This document shows, piece after piece, positions 1 to 6,156 of a DNA stretch of 8,181 nt (positions within the stretch are counted from its first letter, which is position 1; the number at the start of each line of letters is the position of its first letter). Source of the stretch: Actinomycetota bacterium. GTDB lineage: Bacteria; Actinomycetota; Acidimicrobiia; Acidimicrobiales; RAAP-2. The position numbers and the translations under genes were made by a program. The notes under the pieces were generated by a model, which was not told the origin of the DNA, searched no databases, and worked only from the letters and a program-made list of their open reading frames with translations. The stretch is from positions 1-8,181 of the forward strand of contig WLKR01000039.1 in assembly GCA_009701115.1 (NCBI GenBank), written 5' to 3'.

Positions 1-828
1 GAAATTGGGGCCACGTCCATTCAAATCTTCACGCAGAGCCCCCGAATGTGGAAGCCCAGCCAGTACGCCCCAGAGGTTTTGGCTAGCTACCGCGAGGCGG
101 CGGCAGCCCATCCCAGCGTCAAGTCGACCTTTTCTCACGCGACCTATCTCATCAATCTGGCCTCCGACAACCCCGAGCTCTACGAGAAATCGGTGGCCTG
201 TCTGACACACAATCTGTCGGTGGGCCGCGGTATGGCCGCCCAGGGTGTCATCCTGCACGTCGGTAGCCACAAGGGCACGGGCTTTGAAGAGGCCTTAGAA
301 CGCGTCTCCGAAGGTCTGATGCGCGCCCTGGACGAGGCCGACAGCGCACCAAAGGGCGTCGCCGACTGTCCGATCTTGATTGAAAATGCGGCCGGTGCCG
401 GTGGGACCGTGGGCCGTTCGCTGGAAGAAATCGAGGCCATCATCGAGGCCTGCGGTGGCGATGAGCGCCTCGGACTGTGCATTGACACTCAGCATCTCTG
501 GGCCAGCGGATACGACTACTCCACTCTGGCGGGGACGAAGAAGTTGATCAAGGAAGTCAATGACCGGATTGGTATCGACCGCTTGGCCTGTTTTCACCTC
601 AACGACTCCAAGACTGAACTTGGTGGCAACAAGGATCGCCACGCCAACCTGGGCGAGGGCACCATTGGCACGGCCGGCCTGGCTCCGCTACTCGGTCACC
701 CCAAGGTGCGAAACTTGCCTTTGATTCTTGAAGTACCCGGTGACGGTGACGGACCTCGCGCAAGCGACGTCGTTGCGGCCACCAAGCTAGTTACCGAAGG
801 CGTCGCCCTGTACGCCAAGAAGAAATAA
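1..828 (+). CDS. nfo: Endonuclease IV (AP endonuclease), 5'-truncated by window edge
   Basis: This is a class II AP endonuclease of the Nfo family (TIM barrel, three-metal site), which cleaves DNA 5' of abasic sites in base excision repair. The reading frame is open from base 1 and already reads IQIFTQSPRMWKP, the family's N-terminal motif, so the true start lies upstream; the ATG at 46 is internal. Counting from base 1, 275 residues are visible, against about 285 in E. coli, so roughly 10-20 residues are missing. Expected metal ligands are all present: His46 (SHATYLINLA), His86 (LHVGSH), Glu128 (IENAAGAG), Asp162 and His165 (CIDTQH), His199 (FHLNDSK), Asp212 and His214 (DRHANLGEG), Glu244 (ILEV). 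It should therefore be active. The TAA stop lies 9 nt before fumC and forms part of the fumC ribosome-binding region, which suggests co-transcription. Confidence 0.95.
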   Translation, partial: EIGATSIQIFTQSPRMWKPSQYAPEVLASYREAAAAHPSVKSTFSHATYLINLASDNPELYEKSVACLTHNLSVGRGMAAQGVILHVGSHKGTGFEEALERVSEGLMRALDEADSAPKGVADCPILIENAAGAGGTVGRSLEEIEAIIEACGGDERLGLCIDTQHLWASGYDYSTLAGTKKLIKEVNDRIGIDRLACFHLNDSKTELGGNKDRHANLGEGTIGTAGLAPLLGHPKVRNLPLILEVPGDGDGPRASDVVAATKLVTEGVALYAKKK

Positions 829-832
829 GGAG
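827..832 (+). promoter_or_regulatory. Ribosome binding site of fumC
   Basis: AAGGAG lies 5 nt before the fumC ATG at 838 and overlaps the nfo TAA stop (826-828). It fixes the fumC start and couples it closely to the end of nfo. Confidence 0.75.
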
Positions 833-837
833 TCGCT

Positions 838-2226
838 ATGAGCGAATTTCGTATTGAATCCGACACCATGGGGGAGATCGAAGTCCCCAGCAATCAGTAC
901 TGGGGCGCCCAGACGCAGCGCAGTCTGCACCACTTCGAAATCGGCCACGACACTATGCCACCGGCTCTCATTCGTTCCTTCGGCATCTTGAAGTTGGCCA
1001 GCGCTCGAGTGAACCACGCGCTCGGCAAACTGGACGGCACGAAGGCTGAACTCATCGAGCGTGCGGCCCGAGAAGTGGCCGACGGCATTTTGATGGATGA
1101 ATTCCCACTACGTATTTGGCAGACCGGTTCGGGCACCCAGACCAACATGAATGTCAATGAAGTGATCTCTAACCGGGCCATCGAAATGGCCGGAGGAGAG
1201 CAGGGTTCGAAAAAGCCCGTCCACCCGAATGACGACGTCAACATGAGTCAGTCATCCAATGACACGTTCCCCACGGCGATGCACATTGCAGCCGCTTCTG
1301 AAATGACCTCACGATTAGTGCCGGCCGTGAAGCATCTGCGCGACGCCATCGATGAAAAGGCCAAGGCCTACGTCGACATCGTCAAAATTGGCCGCACCCA
1401 CCTCATGGACGCCACACCCTTGACGTTGGGTCAGGAGTTTTCGGGCTACGTCAGCCAGTTGGATGCCGACCTCGACCGACTGCAGTTGGTTCTGCCGGGC
1501 CTGCTGGAACTGGCCGCTGGCGGCACGGCCGTTGGAACCGGACTCAACACCCACCCCGAGTTTGGCGAGCGCGTGGCGACCGAGATTGCCGGCCTCACCG
1601 GACTGCCCTTCGTCACCGCGCCCAACAAGTTCGCCGCGCTCGCCGCTCACGACGCCCTGGTCTTTGCTCACGGTGCCATCAAGACTCTGGCGGCCAGCTT
1701 GATCAAGATTGCCGACGACCTTCGCTGGCTCGGTTCGGGTCCTCGTAGCGGCCTCGGTGAGTTGCAACTCCCCGAGAACGAGCCGGGTTCGTCAATCATG
1801 CCGGGCAAGGTCAACCCCACCCAGAGCGAAGCCATGATCATGGTGGGTATTCAGGTCTACGGCAACGACGCCGCTATCGGCATGGCCGGCAGTCGCGGCA
1901 ACTTGGAGCTAAACGTCTGCAAGCCCGTGATCATCCACAACTTCTGCCACTCCATTGACTTACTCACCGACGCCTGTCTACGGTTCACCGAGTTCTGCGT
2001 GGAAGGTCTTCAGCCGGACTACGAGCAGATACAGCAGCACTTGAACAACTCGTTGATGTTGGTGACGGCCCTGAACCCCCTAATTGGTTACGACAAGGCG
2101 GCCCAGGTGGCCAAGAAGGCTCACAAGGAGCGCACGACGCTCCGCGAGGCCGTGTTGGCCTTGGGCTTCTTGACCGGTGAAGAGTTTGACGGCGCCATCG
2201 ACCCGGCGGCGATGACGCATCCGTGA
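838..2226 (+). CDS. fumC: Class II fumarate hydratase
   Basis: Fumarase C interconverts fumarate and L-malate in the cytosolic TCA cycle; class II enzymes are iron-free homotetramers. The protein has 462 residues (E. coli FumC has 467). It starts at an ATG with a good Shine-Dalgarno site and opens with the typical [12 protein letters not shown] segment. Substrate-site motifs are clear: [11 protein letters not shown] near residues 98-108, [11 protein letters not shown] near 139-149, and [10 protein letters not shown] with His188, the residue that matches the E. coli active-site histidine. The superfamily signature [11 protein letters not shown] lies near 317-327, with Ser318 at the position of the catalytic serine. 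FumC fits better than aspartase or argininosuccinate lyase because of the N-terminus, the length and the THLMDATP motif. The stop codon overlaps the start of the downstream pterin dehydratase gene. Confidence 0.97.
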   Translation: MSEFRIESDTMGEIEVPSNQYWGAQTQRSLHHFEIGHDTMPPALIRSFGILKLASARVNHALGKLDGTKAELIERAAREVADGILMDEFPLRIWQTGSGTQTNMNVNEVISNRAIEMAGGEQGSKKPVHPNDDVNMSQSSNDTFPTAMHIAAASEMTSRLVPAVKHLRDAIDEKAKAYVDIVKIGRTHLMDATPLTLGQEFSGYVSQLDADLDRLQLVLPGLLELAAGGTAVGTGLNTHPEFGERVATEIAGLTGLPFVTAPNKFAALAAHDALVFAHGAIKTLAASLIKIADDLRWLGSGPRSGLGELQLPENEPGSSIMPGKVNPTQSEAMIMVGIQVYGNDAAIGMAGSRGNLELNVCKPVIIHNFCHSIDLLTDACLRFTEFCVEGLQPDYEQIQQHLNNSLMLVTALNPLIGYDKAAQVAKKAHKERTTLREAVLALGFLTGEEFDGAIDPAAMTHP

Positions 2227-2519
2227 CCCGGCCGCAACTCGCCTCGGCCGAGGAACTCGACCACTGGTTGCTGACTCACCCTAAGTGGAAGTTAGTGGCG
2301 GGTCATTTGCTCTTGGAGTGTTCGGTTCCTTATCGTGTCTCGGGAGCGCTCGCGGCCGCTTCGGTGGCATTAGCTGACGAGATTGATCACCACCCGATCA
2401 TGACCATTGGCTTTGATTCCCTCCGGATTGAGATGTGGACCCACGACAAAGGCGGCATCACGGAACTCGATTTTCAACTCGCCACGTTTATGGACGAGTT
2501 TCTCGCCACGCGCCGTTAG
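2223..2519 (+). CDS. Pterin-4a-carbinolamine dehydratase (PCD/DCoH family)
   Basis: This 98-residue protein matches the PCD family, which dehydrates 4a-hydroxytetrahydropterin during cofactor recycling. The family pattern is fully present with correct spacing: Asp52-x3-His56-His57-Pro58-x5-Phe64-x9-His74-x8-Asp83, within EIDHHPIM and [11 protein letters not shown]. The N-terminal part ([11 protein letters not shown]) also fits the family. The chosen start is GTG at 2223, giving a GTGA overlap with the fumC stop; no Shine-Dalgarno site is evident, so translational coupling to fumC is likely. No aromatic amino acid hydroxylase, PCD's classical partner, is in the window, so its client here is unknown. 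Other bacterial roles proposed for PCD-like proteins include molybdopterin-related functions. The TAG stop overlaps the stop of the convergent pspAB gene. Confidence 0.9.
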   Translation: MTRPQLASAEELDHWLLTHPKWKLVAGHLLLECSVPYRVSGALAAASVALADEIDHHPIMTIGFDSLRIEMWTHDKGGITELDFQLATFMDEFLATRR

Positions 2520-3091
2520 GCGATTGGAATACCCCAGAGGGCCAGCCAGCGACTGAGGTCGGGCTCCACTGGTAATTCGTTACCCAAAAAGTTCTTAACG
2601 CGAATTTCAAGTTCGTTGTCGCGACGATTCGTGCCTCTTGGCGCGAAGGGGTAGAACGTCCCCGACTTGGCCAAGTAGACCAGTGAAACCGATCCCTCAC
2701 CGGGCGGAGTCTTGGGCGTAAAGCCAAAGACCGTGCAGAGCAGCCGTGGCCCGAGACCGTGCTCGACCAGGGTGGAGTGGGCGCCGTGGGCTCGAGTCAC
2801 GAGATTGCCCAAGTCGGCGTCATTAATAATGACCCAGGTGTAGCCGAGGTCGTCGACGCTGAAGGTGATTTTGCCCTCCGAATCACCCAAGGTGAGTAGT
2901 TGGCGAATCTCCTCGTCGCTTTCCAGCGTGCTGGAACCCGAGCCGGCCTTGTAGCAAACCCCGGCTTGGCCACTCGTCACTAGGTCGAGCTGCGTCTCGA
3001 GCGTGAGTGCGGCACTTGGGAGGGCAAAGAGCTGATCGAGTTTGGGTTCGACCTGTTTTGTCTTGCCAAAAATATTGCCGAGTAGGCCCAC
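2516..3091 (-). CDS. pspAB: PspA-associated protein PspAB
   Basis: This 191-residue soluble protein has no signal peptide or membrane segment. I recognise it as the PspAB family, found beside HtpX and PspA in actinobacteria. The recognition rests on remembered family features: LDQLFALPSAA near residue 18, GYTWVIIND near 83, LLCTVFGF near 117, LVYLAKSGTFYPFAP near 137 and the C-terminal EPDLSRWLALWGIP. The biochemical function is not established; a role supporting PspA or HtpX in envelope stress is inferred from context. It starts with GTG, which shares one base with the htpX TAG stop (TAGTG), so reinitiation by ribosomes leaving htpX is likely; only a weak GAGAT-like upstream site is visible. 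Its TAA stop (2516-2518) overlaps the TAG stop of the convergent dehydratase gene. Confidence 0.85.
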   Translation of the reverse strand: MGLLGNIFGKTKQVEPKLDQLFALPSAALTLETQLDLVTSGQAGVCYKAGSGSSTLESDEEIRQLLTLGDSEGKITFSVDDLGYTWVIINDADLGNLVTRAHGAHSTLVEHGLGPRLLCTVFGFTPKTPPGEGSVSLVYLAKSGTFYPFAPRGTNRRDNELEIRVKNFLGNELPVEPDLSRWLALWGIPIA

Positions 3092-3996
3092 TACTGGTTC
3101 ATCTCGCGCTCGAGGCGAGCCAGCTGGTCCAAGCGCTTCTGGAGCGAAGGGTGCGTTGAAAACAGTGCGCCCATGGAGCCCTTGGCGAGCGCTGGAGTGA
3201 AGAAGAAGGCGTTCATACCCTCAACACGACGCAGGTCGTTATTGGGAATACGGGCCATGTCGCCAGTCACCTTGGTCAGTGCGGAGGCCAGAGCCGAAGG
3301 CTTGCCAATCAGAATCGCCCCCGCGCGGTCAGCCGACAGCTCGCGGTAGCGAGAGAGCGACATGGTTAAGAGGAAGGAAACGACGTAGACGGCGAAGGAG
3401 ACGACCATGACGATGAGCTCCATCATGAAGGCATTTTGGTTGTCTTCGTCACGACGGCCGCCGCCGAGCATGGCGCCCCACATGGCCATACGGCTGATGA
3501 GACCGGCAATCATGCCGAGGGAGCTGGCCACCGTCATAACGGCCACGTCGCGGTGAGCCACGTGGCTGAGTTCGTGGGCCAAAACGGCTTCGAGCTCTTC
3601 ATCGTCTAGGCGCTGGCGAATACCTTCGGTGACCACGACGACGGAGTGCTTAGGGTTTCGTCCCGTGGCAAAGGCGTTCGGCATCTGCACGTGCGAGAGG
3701 CCAACTCGAGGCTTGGGCATGTTGGCCAAAACACAGAGCCGGTCAATCATGGCGTGGAGCTGCGGCTCCTCTTCGGGCGTCACGACGCGGGCGCCCATGG
3801 AGGCCATGGCAATCTTGTCAGAGAACCAGTACTGGCCGAAGATTAGAGCGAACTCGATGACGATTATTGCGCCAAGTCCAATTCCGAGACGAACGAGGGC
3901 AAAGCCGACTGCGACATAGAGCGCCATGATCGCTAGACCTGTGACGAACATCCGAGTCGTTAAGCCGTGATCACTTTCGTATCCGCGTGACGCCAT
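3091..3996 (-). CDS. htpX: HtpX family membrane zinc metalloprotease (M48B)
   Basis: HtpX is an inner-membrane zinc protease that cleaves misfolded membrane proteins on the cytoplasmic side. The protein has 301 residues (usual range about 280-300). Two hydrophobic segments occur near residues 15-36 and 38-58, followed by the conserved NAFATGRNP near 107. The zinc motif HELSH has His141, Glu142 and His145, and the third ligand is Glu219 in SRYRELSADRAGA. Two more hydrophobic stretches lie near 152-176 and 190-213. The C-terminal THPSLQKRLDQL is typical of the family. All catalytic residues are intact. The ATG start lies 2 nt after the pspA stop, with a purine-rich GAGGAAGGA inside the end of pspA. 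HtpX beside pspA and pspAB points to membrane protein quality control. Confidence 0.96.
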   Translation of the reverse strand: MASRGYESDHGLTTRMFVTGLAIMALYVAVGFALVRLGIGLGAIIVIEFALIFGQYWFSDKIAMASMGARVVTPEEEPQLHAMIDRLCVLANMPKPRVGLSHVQMPNAFATGRNPKHSVVVVTEGIRQRLDDEELEAVLAHELSHVAHRDVAVMTVASSLGMIAGLISRMAMWGAMLGGGRRDEDNQNAFMMELIVMVVSFAVYVVSFLLTMSLSRYRELSADRAGAILIGKPSALASALTKVTGDMARIPNNDLRRVEGMNAFFFTPALAKGSMGALFSTHPSLQKRLDQLARLEREMNQ

Positions 3997-3998
3997 GA

Positions 3999-4736
3999 CT
4001 ACTTTCCTTCCTCACCGGCACCGATGGCGCCGGACGAACCTGAACCGAGTTCTTGCTTCATGGCCGCGAGCTGAGCGTCCACGCTCGACGTGGCCGAGGC
4101 CTTATCGAGCTGAGCTTGGATGTCGTCGTGGGTCGACGTGAGATCGGTGAGGGCTCCGGAGGCCAGCAGTTCGTCGAGGGCGCCGGAACGGGCCTGCATC
4201 TCGGCGACCTTGTCCTGGGCGCGCTGCAGTGAAGCACCGGCGTCGGCCATTGATCCACTAATGCCAGCAACTGATTCGGCAATAGAGGACTGCGCTTCGG
4301 CCGCGGTGTAGGTGGCCTTGATGGTCTCCTTGCGGGTCCGGAAGGCTTCGATCTGAGTTTGGAGGCGCTGGGTGGCGTCACCAAGTTTCTCTTCTTGTTC
4401 GGCAACCTGAACGTGCTGTACCTCTAGGTCGGTCAATTGCTGCGCCAGCGCTTCACGGCGGGTGAGCGCTTCGCGAGCGAGCGCTTCGTTACCTTGGGCG
4501 AGGGCGGCCTTGGCCTGCTCGGCCAACTTGTTGGCCTGACCCTTCAGCTGCTCGGCCTGGATCTCGAGACGCTTACGGGCCGTAGCCACATCGGCCAATG
4601 CCCGACGCATCTTGGTGAGGTTGTCGAGCTGCTCTTCGTAGGAGAGATCCAGGGTCTCGCGAGGGTCTTCGACCTTGTTGAGGACCTTGTTGGTCTTGGC
4701 CTTAAAAATCATGGTCATTCGATTCAGCAGGCTCAC
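3999..4736 (-). CDS. pspA: PspA/IM30 family membrane stress protein
   Basis: PspA belongs to the PspA/Vipp1 branch of the ESCRT-III superfamily and forms oligomers that bind and stabilise stressed membranes. The 245 residues begin with an amphipathic-looking segment (about 1-23, MSLLNRMTMIFKAK...) followed by the typical VEDPRETLDLSYEEQ. A long coiled coil rich in Ala, Gln, Glu, Lys and Arg covers roughly 25-190. The end (SVDAQLAAMKQEL, near 218-230) is common in actinobacterial homologues, followed by a Gly/Ser tail of about 15 residues. The start is GTG at 4736, with AGGAG 6 nt upstream; internal ATGs at residues 7 and 9 would remove part of the membrane-binding helix and are unlikely starts. 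It is the first gene of the minus-strand pspA-htpX-pspAB unit. Confidence 0.93.
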   Translation of the reverse strand: MSLLNRMTMIFKAKTNKVLNKVEDPRETLDLSYEEQLDNLTKMRRALADVATARKRLEIQAEQLKGQANKLAEQAKAALAQGNEALAREALTRREALAQQLTDLEVQHVQVAEQEEKLGDATQRLQTQIEAFRTRKETIKATYTAAEAQSSIAESVAGISGSMADAGASLQRAQDKVAEMQARSGALDELLASGALTDLTSTHDDIQAQLDKASATSSVDAQLAAMKQELGSGSSGAIGAGEEGK

Positions 4737-4853
4737 CGGCGTCTCCTAGGTCGTCACACGAAGCACATTTGGCTTCCAGTACACATAGTTTGCCGTGAAT
4801 GCGTGACTTTCAGACACAATAAGTTCAAGAAATCCTAAGAAAACTGGGATTCC
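4737..4853 (-). promoter_or_regulatory. pspA upstream region with a small inverted repeat
   Basis: This 117 bp gap between the YdjC-like gene and pspA is the longest non-coding stretch in the window and the natural place for the pspA operon promoter. I see no convincing paired -35/-10: a TTGAAC hexamer (minus strand, about 4823-4828) has no good -10 at 16-18 nt. A perfect 5 bp inverted repeat, GAAGC-N7-GCTTC at 4760-4776, sits just upstream of the pspA ribosome site and could be an operator or an mRNA hairpin; arms this short can arise by chance. I recognised no ClgR-type site or GGAAC-type ECF -35. Confidence 0.35.
4743..4747 (-). promoter_or_regulatory. Ribosome binding site of pspA
   Basis: AGGAG lies on the minus strand with a 6 nt spacer (ACGCCG) before GTG at 4736. 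It decides the GTG start over the internal ATG codons at residues 7 and 9. Confidence 0.7.
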
Positions 4854-4857
4854 CTAG
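4837..4857 (-). terminator. Weak candidate rho-independent terminator after the YdjC-like gene
   Basis: On the minus strand CTAGGGAATCCCAG can fold into a 5 bp stem (CT/AG plus GGG/CCC, one bulged A, AAT loop) directly followed by TTTTCTT. The stem includes the TAG stop of the YdjC-like gene. It is in the right place to end the purK-purE transcript before pspA, but the stem is short and termination may be leaky. Confidence 0.35.
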
Positions 4858-5657
4858 TCACCGCTTGCGCTGATTTGAGACCACGTAAGGGCCGTAATGC
4901 CCAACTTCTCAGCGATGTCGGCCGGAGTCAGTGTTAAGAGTTCGCCGAGTGCCCCAGTCCGTGCCGCTGAGTCGCCAAGGACGGCTGCCACGTCGGGACT
5001 ATCTATGGCGGGGTGGACAATCACTTCACTGATGCCCGCGGGGAGAGTTTCCAGAAGCTCCAGCAGGGGGAGACCCGGAGTCCAGTTCACCGTGTGGTCG
5101 GCGACGAAGTGTCCTCGCCGGCGGGCGATAGCGGTGGCGTCAAGAGAAGTCGACCCGAAGTTGTAGCCGTGACGAATGGGGAGGTCGTACTCCTCGGCCA
5201 CGTCCAAGAAGACGTCAAAGAGGGCCAGGTGCCGAGCGACGACATCATCGTGTGACGTCAAAAAGGTTGGCGTCACGCCCAGAGTCTTGGCCCGTTCAAT
5301 CTGCGCTACGAACTCTCGATAGACCTCGTCGGGGTCGGCGTGTTCGGCGGCATCCGATGCATCGATCGGGAATCCCCCTCGACCACCGAGGAGCGAGGGG
5401 GAGTAGGTCACTGGTCGCAACTCGAGTAACTCGTGCTCGGCGCTGAGTGCGAGCTGAATGCCGAGTTCAGTACCCAAGCGCGCCACGGCCTCTCGCGCAA
5501 ATGGTGCCACCACGAGGAGCGAGGCGTCGCCTACGACACCGCTAGCTAGCGCTTGACGAATTCCTTCGTTGACGCCGTACGTGAGTCCGGCATCAGAGGC
5601 GCTGATGAGTACGGCGCGGGTCGTGCTGACGCCCAAGCGGTCAAGCGATTCGCTCAC
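4854..5657 (-). CDS. YdjC/ChbG-like carbohydrate deacetylase family protein, metal site divergent
   Basis: This 267-residue protein resembles the YdjC/ChbG family, whose members remove acetyl groups from amino sugars with a metal held by one Asp and two His. The fold-level landmarks are present: [15 protein letters not shown] (19-33; family NADDFGLS-GVN-GI), PTFLTSHDD (130-138; family THLDSHxH), [12 protein letters not shown] (153-164) and [12 protein letters not shown] (211-222). The first Asp of the NADDFG motif is Ser21 here while the second is kept (Asp22), and the family GxHL position reads GIQL (Gln68). His136 is kept. Substrate and activity are therefore uncertain; it may be inactive or use other ligands (His75 is nearby). 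The GTG start overlaps the purE stop by 4 nt (GTGA) without a visible Shine-Dalgarno site, suggesting coupling to purE. No link to purine synthesis is known to me. Confidence 0.75.
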   Translation of the reverse strand: MSESLDRLGVSTTRAVLISASDAGLTYGVNEGIRQALASGVVGDASLLVVAPFAREAVARLGTELGIQLALSAEHELLELRPVTYSPSLLGGRGGFPIDASDAAEHADPDEVYREFVAQIERAKTLGVTPTFLTSHDDVVARHLALFDVFLDVAEEYDLPIRHGYNFGSTSLDATAIARRRGHFVADHTVNWTPGLPLLELLETLPAGISEVIVHPAIDSPDVAAVLGDSAARTGALGELLTLTPADIAEKLGITALTWSQISASGD

Positions 5658-6145
5658 GACCGGGGAAGTTCACGATCTTGCGCGGTGGCCTGTTCGATGA
5701 GTTCGAGTCGGTAGAGCTCAAGCTCATTGGCGATGTGCTCACTGTCGAGTCCGAGGATTCGTGCAGCCAAGAGCGCCGCATTGGTGGCTCCGTTGATGGC
5801 CACAGTGGCCACGGGTACGCCGCGCGGCATTTGCACGATTGAGAGCAACGAGTCGAGGCCATCAAGTCGGGCGAGTTCGACGGGCACACCAATAACCGGC
5901 AGCGTCGTAACGGCGGCCAGCATCCCTGGGAGGTGGGCAGCCCCTCCGGCGCCGGCAATCAAAATCTTGAGTCCCCGTTCACGGGCACCGCGACCGTAGG
6001 CGATCATCGCTTCCGGGGTGCGGTGGGCGGAGACGACGTGTGTTTCGTGGTGGATACCGAAACGATTAAGAACGTGCAAGGCATCTGCCATCACCGGGTG
6101 GTCCGATGCGCTGCCCATGACTACTCCCACAATTGGATTCGACAC
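5654..6145 (-). CDS. purE: N5-carboxyaminoimidazole ribonucleotide mutase
   Basis: PurE class I converts N5-CAIR, the product of PurK, to CAIR in de novo purine synthesis. The 163 residues match the usual 160-170. Motifs in order: [10 protein letters not shown] (10-19), SAHRTPEAM (39-47) with the conserved active-site His40, [11 protein letters not shown] (65-75), and [15 protein letters not shown] (102-117). Presence of PurK next door supports the class I mutase rather than the class II AIR carboxylase. It starts at GTG, 9 nt after the purK stop, with AAGGAG 5 nt upstream. The last four bases overlap the start of the YdjC-like gene. Confidence 0.96.
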   Translation of the reverse strand: MSNPIVGVVMGSASDHPVMADALHVLNRFGIHHETHVVSAHRTPEAMIAYGRGARERGLKILIAGAGGAAHLPGMLAAVTTLPVIGVPVELARLDGLDSLLSIVQMPRGVPVATVAINGATNAALLAARILGLDSEHIANELELYRLELIEQATAQDRELPRS

Positions 6146-6150
6146 GGTCT

Positions 6151-6156
6151 CTCCTT
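6151..6156 (-). promoter_or_regulatory. Ribosome binding site of purE
   Basis: AAGGAG on the minus strand lies 5 nt (AGACC) before the GTG start at 6145 and overlaps the purK TAA stop. It supports GTG as the purE start and tight purK-purE coupling. Confidence 0.7.

Noticed and set aside
46..828. ATG at 46 as the start of endonuclease IV
   Set aside because: The upstream codons 1-45 stay in frame and encode the conserved IQIFTQSPR part of the family, so this ATG is internal and the gene starts outside the window.
1315..1767. Open frame of 150 codons on the minus strand within fumC
   Set aside because: It is antisense to the catalytic core of fumC, with no family resemblance that I recognise; a shadow of GC-rich coding sequence.
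2511..2522. Hairpin CGCC-GTTA-GGCG as a bidirectional terminator
   Set aside because: The stem is only 4 bp and neither strand has a following T run, so it is not called as a terminator.
4823..4828. TTGAAC as the -35 box of a pspA promoter
   Set aside because: No hexamer resembling TATAAT occurs 16-18 nt downstream on the minus strand.
4437..4838. Open frame of 133 codons on the plus strand running past the pspA start
   Set aside because: It is antisense to the conserved coiled-coil coding part of pspA; the repetitive Leu/Gly-rich product is what antisense of Gln/Ala/Glu codons gives.
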